This document shows positions 35,652 through 43,671 of a stretch of 64,000 nucleotides of DNA, one piece after another. Origin of the DNA: Candidatus Contendibacter sp. (GTDB lineage Bacteria; Pseudomonadota; Gammaproteobacteria; Competibacterales; Competibacteraceae); assembly GCA_029624765.1 (NCBI GenBank), contig JARSSO010000028.1, forward strand, positions 34,146-98,145, given 5' to 3'. How positions within the stretch are numbered: the first letter of the stretch is position 1; every line of letters begins with the position of its first letter. The position numbers and the translations under genes were made by a program. The notes below the pieces were generated by a model. The model searched no databases, had not been told where the DNA came from, and saw only the letters and a list, made by a program, of their open reading frames with translations.

Positions 35652-36575
35652 TCAGAAGGGTTTGACCAAGGTCAAGGTGGTTATCGATCCCTCGGAACGG
35701 TCCTTGGCGCCAAACTCGCGCCAGTGACGCAACTGGAAACCGAAGCCATACTCGGGAAAGAAATTTTGGATCTCCGGGCCAATGCCGAACACTCGGTCAT
35801 GGACATCGGCGTCGTAGCGGATATCGGACCCGGTGTCGCTGGTGACTTGCCATTGGGCATAGCCGGAGATACCTACGATCAAAGCGCCAAAGCTCTTGCC
35901 CACGCCCCACTCTACCGAGACATCGTTCCCTGGAGTGATATCCACATACTGGCGCTTGCTGTGAACCTCGTAGCGAGCCAGGAAAGAGGCCGACCAGGTA
36001 CGCTCCCGGTCGAAAAACCAGGTGCCGGCCACGATGGGATAATGCGTCCAGAAATCCTTGCCCGGTTGCGCCGGTTGCTGGTCGTCCCGGTCGCCGGTGG
36101 GCGCGAACAGACCGTAGCCGACGCCGAAGTCCCACTGCGGACCACGCCATTCCAGCACCAGGGGTTCCAGGTTCACATCGCCCAGCCCGAAGTCGGAATC
36201 GTCGATGCCGAAGCTGTCGATCCGAATGCTGCGGTAGACCAGTGGCACGGCCACATTCCAACTGAATTCCGCCCCCAGGAATTTGAGTTGGGTGACATGG
36301 ATGATGCGATGAACGTTGGCAAACGCCTTGGCTTTGAAACCCAGGGATTCGCCATCGGGAGTCAACGCGGTATGACCGGCGCTGTTCTTCAGTTGATCGG
36401 CTCCGTAGAACAGATTGTACATTAGATAATAAAGACCCGGACCCGGCACACTGCCGGCCAGGATACCGGAAGTACCATTGGGATAATGGTTGGTCTCCTG
36501 CGCCATGGCCGGCAGGCCACAAGCCGCCAAGAACAAGGCGACGGCGCCGCGCAATCCGGACTGGCGATCCGCCAT
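35652..36575 (-). CDS. Outer-membrane protein of the Phenol_MetA_deg (SphA-like) family
   Basis: 307 residues from ATG 36575, giving a good signal peptide (GAVALFLAACGLPAMAQE). In-frame ATGs at 36632 and 36650 would add a long N-terminal part. The mature protein alternates aromatic amphipathic strands (WDFGVGYGLFAPTGDRDD, SASFLARYEVHSKRQY, FGFQLRHWREFGAKDRSEG) and ends in TLTLVKPF with a C-terminal Phe. This matches the MetA-pathway-of-phenol-degradation outer-membrane family. Family members are thought to help uptake of hydrophobic compounds, but the substrate is unknown. Confidence 0.83.
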   Translation of the reverse strand: MADRQSGLRGAVALFLAACGLPAMAQETNHYPNGTSGILAGSVPGPGLYYLMYNLFYGADQLKNSAGHTALTPDGESLGFKAKAFANVHRIIHVTQLKFLGAEFSWNVAVPLVYRSIRIDSFGIDDSDFGLGDVNLEPLVLEWRGPQWDFGVGYGLFAPTGDRDDQQPAQPGKDFWTHYPIVAGTWFFDRERTWSASFLARYEVHSKRQYVDITPGNDVSVEWGVGKSFGALIVGISGYAQWQVTSDTGSDIRYDADVHDRVFGIGPEIQNFFPEYGFGFQLRHWREFGAKDRSEGSITTLTLVKPF

Positions 36576-36946
36576 CGCGCCCGGCGACCCGCGCCGCGGC
36601 ACAGCGGCGGGTTCGGCCGAATGAAAACCCATCGTTTGATTCGTGACCATATCCAACAACCCGTGTTTTACCCTGACGCTGGAAATCCTGGACTTGGCGC
36701 CCGCCTTCTGGCTTCCAGCCAGGCAGATGGCGTCGAACAAACGTATAGCCCAAAAAACCGAGTAAAACAATAGGTCATTGCTGGATGGCGGGATCGCCGC
36801 GCGCAATCTTTCCCGCCGCCTCGCTCGACTCGACAATACGCGGACCCGTTCCACCCGCTCATTCTCGGCCGTGGTCATAATGCCCAAACCCGGCATTTCT
36901 GCTACCATGCGCCGCATTTCAGGGTGGTCACGAAGGATGTCCCAAC
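36576..36946 (+). other. Divergent intergenic region upstream of serC
   Basis: About 370 bp between the outer-membrane-protein gene and serC, perhaps shorter if 36650 is the true start. It contains an AT-rich patch around 36750-36780. Longer open frames on the minus strand have no family sequence and are not called. Promoters for both directions should lie here, but I can place none with confidence. Confidence 0.45.
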
Positions 36947-38026
36947 ATGTCACGTCCATACAACTTTAGCGCGGGTCCCGCCATGCTTCCCGAGGCGGTT
37001 CTGGAACAGGCCAAGGCCGAAATGCTGGATTGGCGAGGTTCCGGCATGTCCGTGATGGAAATGAGCCATCGCGGCAAGGAGTTCGTCTCCATCGCCGAAC
37101 AGGCCGAGGCTGATCTGCGCGAATTGCTTGACGTTCCAGCCAACTACAAGGTGTTGTTCCTGCAAGGAGGGGCATCCAGCCAGTTCGCCATGGTCCCCAT
37201 GAACTTGCTGCGCGGCAAGGCGAAGGCGGATTATCTCAACACCGGACAGTGGTCGAAAAAGGCGATTTCCGAAGCCAGGAAATTCTGCCAAGTCAACGTG
37301 GTCGCCAGTTCCGAACCGGTCAACTTCACCACCGTGCCGGCCCGCGAATCCTGGAAGTGCGACCCGGAAGCCGCCTACCTGCACTGCACGCCGAATGAAA
37401 CCATCGGTGGCGTCGAAATGCACGAAATCCCCGAAGCGGGCGTGCCGCTGGCGGCGGATCTGTCGTCCACCTTGTTGTCTCGCCCGCTGGACGTGAGCAA
37501 GTTTGGCGTGATTTATGCCGGCGCCCAGAAAAACATCGGTCCCGCCGGCCTGACCATCGTTATCGTGCGCGAGGATTTGATGGGCCAGACCGTCCCCGGC
37601 ACGCCGACCATGCTCGATTACGCCGCCATGGCCAAGGAAGGGTCGATGTACAACACGCCGCCGACCTATGCCTGGTATATCGCCGGCCTGGTGTTCCAGT
37701 GGTTGAAGGCTCAAGGCGGGCTGACGGCGATGGGAGCGCGCAACAAGGCCAAAGCCGAGTTGCTCTACAAAGCCATCGACGAATCCGGCTTCTACAAAAA
37801 TCCGGTCGATCCGGCTTATCGCTCGTGGATGAACGTGCCGTTCATCCTGCCCGACGAAGCGCTGGACAAACCGTTCCTGGCCGAGGCCAAGAGCGCCGGT
37901 CTGCTGACCCTGGCCGGCCACCGTTCGGTCGGCGGGATGCGGGCCAGCATCTACAACGCCGTGCCGCTGGAAGGCGTCAAGACGCTGGTGGACTTCATGG
38001 CTGATTTCCAGAAACGGCGCGGCTAG
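36947..38026 (+). CDS. serC: Phosphoserine aminotransferase
   Basis: 359-residue PLP enzyme converting 3-phosphohydroxypyruvate and glutamate to phosphoserine; it also acts in pyridoxine biosynthesis. SerC hallmarks are NFSAGPAMLPEAVLEQA at the N-terminus, the PLP lysine in GVIYAGAQKNIGPAGLT, and HRSVGGMRASIYNA near the C-terminus. Length matches the family (about 360). serA, the preceding step of the pathway, lies downstream, separated by an apparent intrinsic terminator. Confidence 0.97.
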   Translation: MSRPYNFSAGPAMLPEAVLEQAKAEMLDWRGSGMSVMEMSHRGKEFVSIAEQAEADLRELLDVPANYKVLFLQGGASSQFAMVPMNLLRGKAKADYLNTGQWSKKAISEARKFCQVNVVASSEPVNFTTVPARESWKCDPEAAYLHCTPNETIGGVEMHEIPEAGVPLAADLSSTLLSRPLDVSKFGVIYAGAQKNIGPAGLTIVIVREDLMGQTVPGTPTMLDYAAMAKEGSMYNTPPTYAWYIAGLVFQWLKAQGGLTAMGARNKAKAELLYKAIDESGFYKNPVDPAYRSWMNVPFILPDEALDKPFLAEAKSAGLLTLAGHRSVGGMRASIYNAVPLEGVKTLVDFMADFQKRRG

Positions 38027-38047
38027 ACGATTTTTGTCTTCCTATCG

Positions 38048-38082
38048 ACCCCGGGCGCTCGCGTTCGGGGTGTTCTTTTTTC
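38048..38082 (+). terminator. Rho-independent terminator between serC and serA
   Basis: ACCCCG at 38048-38053 pairs with CGGGGT at 38066-38071; the GC-rich loop may fold further. It is followed by GTTCTTTTTTC (38072-38082). This is the clearest intrinsic terminator in the window. It suggests serC transcripts largely end here and serA has either its own promoter or read-through expression. The serA ATG lies only 20 bp beyond the T-run. Confidence 0.75.
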
Positions 38083-38102
38083 AGGCGAACGGTTGACCTT
38101 TT

Positions 38103-39266
38103 ATGTACAAAATCCTGACCCTCAACAACATCAGCGTTTCCGGCCTGGAACGCCTCCCGCGCGACCGCTACGAGATCGCTTCCGAGATTCAAAATCCCGA
38201 CGCCGTGCTGCTGCGTTCCTTCAGCATGCACGACTGGCCAGTTCCCGCCAGCCTCAAGGCGGTGGGCCGCGCCGGTGCCGGCGTCAACAACATTCCGGTG
38301 CCGCAAATGACCGCCAGGGGCATTTGCGTGTTCAACGCGCCCGGCGCCAACGCCAACGCCGTCAAGGAACTGGTGATCGCCGGGATGCTGCTGGCCGCGC
38401 GCAATATCTGCACCGCCTGGGACTACGCCCGCAAGTTGCAAGGGACCGACGCCGAACTGTCCAAACAGGTCGAGGCCGGCAAAAAGCAGTTCGTCGGCAT
38501 CGAGCTACCCAACCGCACCCTGGGCGTAATCGGCTTGGGCGCCATCGGCGTCAAGGTCGCTAATGCCGCCCGCGCGCTGGGGATGCGGGTGATCGGCTAC
38601 GACCCGCACATCACCGTCAGCAACGCCTGGCAGTTGTCCTCGCAGGTCGAGCAGGTATTGAGCGTCAACGAAATGGCGGCGCAAGCCGATTTCATCACCC
38701 TGCATGTGCCGCTGAACGACGCCACTCGCCAGTTGATCAACGCGTCGCTGTTGAAGAACGCCAAGCCTGGATTGATCCTGCTGAACTTTTCGCGCGAAGG
38801 CGTGGTGGACGAGGAGGCGTTGTTCGAGGCGTTGCAAGCCGGCAAACTCAAAACCTACGTCTGTGATTTCCCCACCAATCGGCTCAAGGATCACCCCCGC
38901 GTCATCATGCTGCCGCATCTGGGCGCCTCCACTGGCGAAGCTGAGGAAAACTGCGCGATCATGGTGGCCGAGCAGGTGCGCGACTACCTGGAAAGCGGCG
39001 CGGTCCACAACTCGGTCAACTTCCCGGAAATGGCCATGCCGCGCAACGGCGGGTCGCGTCTGGCCATCGTCAACGCCAACGTCCCGCACATGATCGAGCA
39101 GATCTCCAAGGCGATTTCCGGAGCCGGCATCAACATTCTGGATATGCTCAACAAATCGCGCGGCGACATCGCCTGCACCCTGGTCGACACCGCTGTCCCG
39201 GCGCCGGCCGAAGTGGTGGCGCAGATCGCCGCCATTCGGGGAGTTCTCGGCGTGCGGGCGCTATAA
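38103..39266 (+). CDS. serA: D-3-phosphoglycerate dehydrogenase with C-terminal ACT domain
   Basis: 387 residues. It catalyses the first committed step of serine synthesis, NAD-dependent oxidation of 3-phosphoglycerate. The NAD-binding motif is LGVIGLGAIGVKVANAA. Catalytic Arg lies in LNFSREGVVDEEAL and the catalytic His in MLPHLGASTGEAEEN. The Glu position in the usual DVFxxEP motif is changed to CDFPTNRL. A C-terminal ACT-like domain (about 315-387; RLAIVNANVPHMIEQIS) suggests serine feedback. It lacks the intervening domain of long PGDHs, matching the approximately 390-residue class. It follows serC and its terminator. Confidence 0.94.
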   Translation: MYKILTLNNISVSGLERLPRDRYEIASEIQNPDAVLLRSFSMHDWPVPASLKAVGRAGAGVNNIPVPQMTARGICVFNAPGANANAVKELVIAGMLLAARNICTAWDYARKLQGTDAELSKQVEAGKKQFVGIELPNRTLGVIGLGAIGVKVANAARALGMRVIGYDPHITVSNAWQLSSQVEQVLSVNEMAAQADFITLHVPLNDATRQLINASLLKNAKPGLILLNFSREGVVDEEALFEALQAGKLKTYVCDFPTNRLKDHPRVIMLPHLGASTGEAEENCAIMVAEQVRDYLESGAVHNSVNFPEMAMPRNGGSRLAIVNANVPHMIEQISKAISGAGINILDMLNKSRGDIACTLVDTAVPAPAEVVAQIAAIRGVLGVRAL

Positions 39267-39316
39267 GGAAGGAAGGTCGAAACCGGCGCGGGTCGTTTCC
39301 TGGCCTGGAAATCGCC

Positions 39317-40009
39317 CTAACCGGTTTCCCCCTGGGTGATGTCGAGGTATGCCAGCCAGTAGCGGGATAAATCCTTGATGCAATCGACCCGGGTCAGCAG
39401 CGTGGTCATGTCGGTCTTGATCCGCTCGACTTCGGGCAGCAGCGTGGCCAGACCGGCATCCAGTTCGCTCAGATGCTTACTGCGATTCGAAGCGATGATG
39501 GCGATCCGGGTCGTCAACAAGCGGATGCGCAGGTACAGCAAATCACCAGGGACGGTGGCGTGACCGGTGTCCCGCGTCTGATCGCAATCTTCCAGGACCG
39601 CATCCCTTTTACCCAGTAGATGCGCTTCCAGCCCCGCCACTCGGGACAGCATCATGCTGATGTGGCTTTGGGTGGAGGTGCGGTGCGCCAACGGTTCCAG
39701 CACCGCGATCTTTTCTTCGAGCGCGCGCCGCCGTTCCTGAATCCGCGTCCGCAACCGATCCGCCTCGCAGTCGGCCCCGATCAGGCGCAAATCCAGTTCT
39801 TGCAGTTCCTCTTCGCCACCTTCCAGAAATTCGCGCAGTTGGCGAGACAAAATCCGCTCCAGGGCAAGGGTGCTGAACCGCTCCCAAAGGGTGTCGGTCT
39901 GGGCGCGCAATTGCTCAATTCCTTGGCGTAGCCCGACCAGCCGGTCCAGAATTTCGCGCACGCTTTGCTCATAGTCGGCGCGGTCCTGAGGGTTCCAGAT
40001 CTGCGCCAT
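39317..40009 (-). CDS. Coiled-coil hypothetical protein
   Basis: 230 residues, almost wholly helical and charged, with long Leu/Glu/Arg heptad stretches (about 15-110 and 130-215). No known domain is recognised. The start is set at ATG 40009 (MAQIWNPQ) because GGAAGGAGAACAG sits immediately upstream. An in-frame opening to 40144 would instead read through a 33-bp tandem repeat and add a repetitive peptide. Cytosolic, with no signal peptide. Downstream of the small 40196 gene on the same strand. Confidence 0.7.
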   Translation of the reverse strand: MAQIWNPQDRADYEQSVREILDRLVGLRQGIEQLRAQTDTLWERFSTLALERILSRQLREFLEGGEEELQELDLRLIGADCEADRLRTRIQERRRALEEKIAVLEPLAHRTSTQSHISMMLSRVAGLEAHLLGKRDAVLEDCDQTRDTGHATVPGDLLYLRIRLLTTRIAIIASNRSKHLSELDAGLATLLPEVERIKTDMTTLLTRVDCIKDLSRYWLAYLDITQGETG

Positions 40010-40067
40010 CTGTTCTCCTTCCTTGAGGATATAGGAGATGCTGGCCGGCGCTATGCTGTCCTCGACC

Positions 40068-40133
40068 TGGTTACTGTCGGTTTCCATGCGAAGCGTCTCT
40101 TGGTTACTGTCGGTCTCCATGCGAAGCATCTCC
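40068..40133 (-). repeat. 33-bp tandem direct repeat, two copies
   Basis: Two adjacent 33-bp units (40068-40100 and 40101-40133) differ at only three positions. They sit in the leader of the coiled-coil gene. The unit length is a multiple of three, so if translation began at 40144 it would encode a doubled LRMETDSNQ peptide. Otherwise it is a leader repeat, perhaps regulatory or a replication-slippage product. Confidence 0.85.
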
Positions 40134-40195
40134 AAGGTGGGCAAGGCAAGGTCTTGGTCTCGAAAGGAAACTTGCCCGACGGTTCGGCCGGGCGT

Positions 40196-40396
40196 TCAGT
40201 CCTGATAGGTCCAGCCGTCGGGAAAGTCGCGATTGACCTCATGAACGTCGTAGACGCAGAAATCTTGTTCGGGCAGGCCGGGAAACAGCTCCCGCGCCCT
40301 GGTTTCCGCTCCCTGTTCGGTTTCGGCCAGGACGAGCGCAATATTGAGCAGCTTGTCGGAACCCGGGTCTTCGACCACGATGAGATAAGGTTTCAT
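40196..40396 (-). CDS. Small hypothetical protein
   Basis: 66 residues: MKPYLIVVEDPGSDKLLNIA, then a helix with acidic residues, ending in NRDFPDGWTYQD. It looks like a compact alpha/beta protein. AAGAGAGC lies 7 bp before the ATG, supporting translation. It is followed on the same strand by the coiled-coil gene. Function unknown. Confidence 0.6.
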   Translation of the reverse strand: MKPYLIVVEDPGSDKLLNIALVLAETEQGAETRARELFPGLPEQDFCVYDVHEVNRDFPDGWTYQD

Positions 40397-40489
40397 GGAA
40401 GCTCTCTTGGGGTTGTCGGATAGGGTGTTGGCGATGGATTTTAGTTGTTCGACGATGACGTCATGTCGGCGCGAACGGCCGCAAGCGGT

Positions 40490-41056
40490 TCAGGAATAAC
40501 GATGAATGCGGAACCGGTGGTCCGACTCGCGGATAATGTCGCCAACATGGAGCTTGAACACGCCGGTCGGGCGCTCGGCAAAGTATTGCTGCAAGGTTTC
40601 CCGCACCACCGTAAAGGCCAGTTGCTCCCAGGGAATTTCCTCCTCGGCGAACAGCTTGACTTCCAGGCTTTCCGCGCCAGGGCTGGCGACGCCATCCTTG
40701 ATCTGGCCGCGGAACATCAAATACACCTGGCTGACGTGCAGCAGCGAGTATAAACCGTACAGGGTCGGATTTTCGACCACGGCGTTGGCTTCTTCCCACG
40801 CTTCGCGCACCGCCGCCACGACCGCCGACTCCCCGTTCTCCATGAAACCGGCCGGCAACGTCCACAGGCCATGACGTGGCTCGATGGCCCGTCGGCACAG
40901 CAGGATGCGGCCCCGCCATTCGGGAATGCAGCCGGCGACGATCTTCGGGTTTTGATAATGAATGGCGCCGCAGGCGTCGCAGACATACCGAGGCAGATTG
41001 TCGCCGGCGGGAACACGCAAGGTCACTGGAGCGCCGCACTGGCTGCAAAATTTCAT
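40490..41056 (-). CDS. Nudix hydrolase with N-terminal zinc ribbon
   Basis: 188 residues. Residues 1-35 form a CxxC/CxxC zinc ribbon (FCSQCGAP and YVCDACGA). The Nudix fold follows, with the box GFMENGESAVVAAVREAWEE (about 71-90). The box matches G-x5-E-x7-REUxEE, but the usual Gly after xEEx is Asn (EEAN). It resembles NudC/ADP-ribose pyrophosphatase-like enzymes that hydrolyse nucleoside diphosphates linked to another moiety. The aroG-type gene lies upstream with a 26 bp gap on the same strand. Confidence 0.92.
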   Translation of the reverse strand: MKFCSQCGAPVTLRVPAGDNLPRYVCDACGAIHYQNPKIVAGCIPEWRGRILLCRRAIEPRHGLWTLPAGFMENGESAVVAAVREAWEEANAVVENPTLYGLYSLLHVSQVYLMFRGQIKDGVASPGAESLEVKLFAEEEIPWEQLAFTVVRETLQQYFAERPTGVFKLHVGDIIRESDHRFRIHRYS

Positions 41057-41082
41057 CGCGCAAGATCCTTCCGGCAATACCC

Positions 41083-42159
41083 TCACTCCCCGAACCGACC
41101 CGGCAACGCCTCTTTCAGTTTGGCGTGCGCCTCGCGCAGCATTCGCTCGGTCGTGGCCCAGTCCACGCAGGGGTCGGTGATCGAGACGCCGTACTTCAGT
41201 TGCGAACGGTCGGCGGGAATCGCCTGGTTGCCCCATTCCAGGTTGCTTTCGATCATGAAACCCACGAGGGAGCGATTGCCTTCCAGAATCTGATGCACGC
41301 AATCGTTCAACACCAGTGGCTGCAAGGCTGGGTCCTTGCGGGCGTTGGCGTGGCTGCAATCCACCACGATGTTGAGCGGCAGCTTGTTCTTGATCAGTTC
41401 CTTTTCGCACAGGGCAATGGTCACCGTGTCGTAGTTCGGGCCGTCGGAGCCGCCACGCAGGACCACATGACCGTAGCGGTTACCGGTGGTGCGGACCACC
41501 GCCGACCGGCCGTTCGCGTCGATGCCGAGAAAGCTGTGGGGCCGGGAAGCCGATTGCAGGGCGTTGATCGCGACCTCCAGGCTGCCATTGGTGCCATTCT
41601 TGAAGCCGACCGGGGTGGACAGGCCGCTGGCCATTTCCCGATGGGTCTGCGACTCGGTGGTGCGGGCGCCGATGGCGGTCCACGCCAGCAGATCGTCCAG
41701 ATATTGCGGGCAGAGTGGGTCCAGCGCCTCGGTGCCGGCGGGCAGGCCCAGTTCGGCGATCTCCAGCAGCAGCGCGCGCGCGATCCGCAACCCTTCGGCG
41801 ATATCGAAGGAATCGTCCAGATGCGGATCGTTGATCAGGCCCTTCCAGCCGACCGTGGTGCGGGGCTTTTCGAAATACACCCGCATGATGAGGAACAGGG
41901 TATCGCCCACCTCGTCGGCCAGCGCGCGCAACCGCCGCGCATAATCGCGGGCCGCCGCGACGTCGTGAATCGAACAGGGGCCGACCACGACGAACACTCG
42001 CGAATCCCGATGGTCGAGGATGTCCTGCACGATCCGGCGGGCGGTGAGCACCGTGGCCTCGGCGGTTTCGGTCATCGGCAATTGCCGCTTGATCTCCTCG
42101 GGGGTAGGCAGCACATCCAGGGCGGCGACATTGACGTTGTTGAGCAGATTCGAAGGCAT
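41083..42159 (-). CDS. aroG: DAHP synthase (class I, AroF/G/H type)
   Basis: 358 residues. It catalyses phosphoenolpyruvate + erythrose 4-phosphate to DAHP, the first step of the shikimate pathway. Family motifs are VVGPCSIHDVAAARDYARRL, MRVYFEKPRTTVGWKGLIND, GARTTESQTHREMASGLS and LNIVVDCSHANARKD. Length is typical. Which aromatic amino acid inhibits it cannot be read reliably, so the symbol denotes the class only. Confidence 0.95.
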   Translation of the reverse strand: MPSNLLNNVNVAALDVLPTPEEIKRQLPMTETAEATVLTARRIVQDILDHRDSRVFVVVGPCSIHDVAAARDYARRLRALADEVGDTLFLIMRVYFEKPRTTVGWKGLINDPHLDDSFDIAEGLRIARALLLEIAELGLPAGTEALDPLCPQYLDDLLAWTAIGARTTESQTHREMASGLSTPVGFKNGTNGSLEVAINALQSASRPHSFLGIDANGRSAVVRTTGNRYGHVVLRGGSDGPNYDTVTIALCEKELIKNKLPLNIVVDCSHANARKDPALQPLVLNDCVHQILEGNRSLVGFMIESNLEWGNQAIPADRSQLKYGVSITDPCVDWATTERMLREAHAKLKEALPGRFGE

Positions 42160-42224
42160 CGGTATATCCGTGGGCGAAAGGTCAAGGTAATTGGAGAGGG
42201 ATGGAACGGGCTTCCGCCGCGCCC

Positions 42225-42884
42225 TCAGTCCCCGCGCAGGCTGATGATCGGCCAGCCGCGCCGCCGGGCGTGTTCCGCCAGGACGGGGTCGGGGTCCACC
42301 GCCACCGGATGGACGACCCGGTCGAGCAGCGGCAAGTCGTTATGGGAATCGCTGTAGAACCAACTGTTGGTGAGATCGTGGCCGGTCGCGTCCAGCCACT
42401 CGTCCAGCCGTTGCACCTTGCCGTGCTGGAAACAGGGAATTCCGCGGGGGTGGCCGGTATAACGCCCTTCGGCGAATTCGGGTTCGGTGGCCAGCAAGTG
42501 CGGCACGCTCAGCAACTCGGCGATGGGCTCGGTGATGAAGCGGTTGGTGGCGGTAACGATCAACAGGGTATCGCCAGCACCCCGGTGTCGCGCCACCAGT
42601 TCCGCCGCCCGGGGCAACAGGATCGGGCGAATCTTGGTGTCGATGAATCGCGTCCGCCAGTTCAGGAGCTCGGTCGGTGAGTTTTCCGCAAGCGGCCGGA
42701 GCATGAACGCCAGGAATTCATGAATGTCCAGCGTGCCCGCCTGGTACTGGTCGTAGAAGCGCTGGTTCTCGCGCTCGTAATACTCGCCATCGACCAAGCC
42801 CTGCTCGACCAGGAATCGGCCCCACAGATAATCGCTGTCACCGCCCAACAGGGTGTTGTCGAGATCGAAAATCGCCAGGCTCAT
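42225..42884 (-). CDS. HAD-IB family phosphatase (SerB-like)
   Basis: 219 residues. HAD motif I is AIFDLDNTLLGGDSDYLW with the nucleophile Asp near residue 7. Motif II is LLIVTATNRFIT, and motif III/IV has KVQRLDEWL and FYSDSHNDLPLLDRV. The cap lies between motifs I and II (subclass IB), like phosphoserine phosphatase, but the sequence is that of the broader HAD-IB hydrolase group. Possible substrates include phosphoserine or histidinol phosphate. Its vicinity to aroG does not decide. Confidence 0.88.
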   Translation of the reverse strand: MSLAIFDLDNTLLGGDSDYLWGRFLVEQGLVDGEYYERENQRFYDQYQAGTLDIHEFLAFMLRPLAENSPTELLNWRTRFIDTKIRPILLPRAAELVARHRGAGDTLLIVTATNRFITEPIAELLSVPHLLATEPEFAEGRYTGHPRGIPCFQHGKVQRLDEWLDATGHDLTNSWFYSDSHNDLPLLDRVVHPVAVDPDPVLAEHARRRGWPIISLRGD

Positions 42885-42910
42885 GCCTTGAATGACCCTC
42901 TCGCGCCGGT

Positions 42911-43180
42911 TTAGAGCAAGCCGTATTGCCGAAGCTTCTTGCGCAGCGTGCCGCGGTTGATGCCGAGGATGATGGCCGCCTGGGTCTGGTTGCCGCAGGT
43001 GAACTTCATCACGATGTCCAGCAGGGGCGGCTCCACCTCGCGCAGCACCAGATCGTACAGATTGCTGGGCGCCTGGCCACCGAGGTTATGGAAATAGATG
43101 CGCAGCGTTTCGGCGACGTGATCGCGCAACGGAGTGGCGGGCAACAGGTCGACCGAAGGCTCGGGGGTGGGGGTGCTCAT
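42911..43180 (-). CDS. fis: Fis nucleoid-associated DNA-binding protein
   Basis: 89 residues with an N-terminal unstructured segment, then the helical dimerisation part ([29 protein letters not shown]). The C-terminal helix-turn-helix is [27 protein letters not shown]. That C-terminus is diagnostic of Fis. It regulates rRNA, recombination and global topology in gammaproteobacteria and is strong taxonomic support. The usual dusB gene upstream is absent; instead there is a 490 bp gap. Start ATG 43180. Confidence 0.96.
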   Translation of the reverse strand: MSTPTPEPSVDLLPATPLRDHVAETLRIYFHNLGGQAPSNLYDLVLREVEPPLLDIVMKFTCGNQTQAAIILGINRGTLRKKLRQYGLL

Positions 43181-43671
43181 GCGGTCAGGCGCTCCTCATG
43201 GGGCAAACGCTCGAAAAGATCACGGGTCGGTCGCAACCGCTCGCGGGCCTTTTTAGACGGAAATCCTCTGTCGACGGCGATGCCGACGCCAGCCAATCAC
43301 TAGAAACCACGGGGTAAAAAGGCGTGGAGATCGATCCGCATGGGATGCTTGCCCGACGGAGAGGGAAGCCATTGTATCGGAACGCGCGGCGGGGATGAAG
43401 AATGGCGAGCCCGATTCTCACCTCCTGTCAGTTTTCAAAGTTGCCGGTCTCACTCGTCAAAGGGCAATGTTAACCGTTTGATTTCCATATCTGCGGTTTT
43501 AGCCAGCGCTGTAGCCGCGCAGGCGACAGCGATTTCCAGCGGGGTAGGTTGGCTCTAGTACGGCGGCACCCGCGCCGAGTGGAACTGGATCCCACTCCTG
43601 GTTTCCTCCCGCCATCGCGCCACTGCTATTTCAGGAATCATCAACACCGCACTGGCAGAAATCATTCATCA
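43181..43671 (-). other. Intergenic region upstream of fis
   Basis: About 490 bp with no convincing gene between fis and the secreted propeller gene. Short open frames here have no signals. fis genes are often heavily autoregulated, so promoters and Fis sites are expected, but none could be identified by eye. Confidence 0.45.

Noticed and set aside
40876..42357. 493-codon plus-strand open frame
   Set aside because: Antisense to the DAHP synthase and Nudix genes, which have clear motifs and RBSs.
43185..43421. Minus-strand open frame upstream of fis, considered as a dusB remnant
   Set aside because: The translation shows no Dus motif; it is likely noise in the intergenic region.
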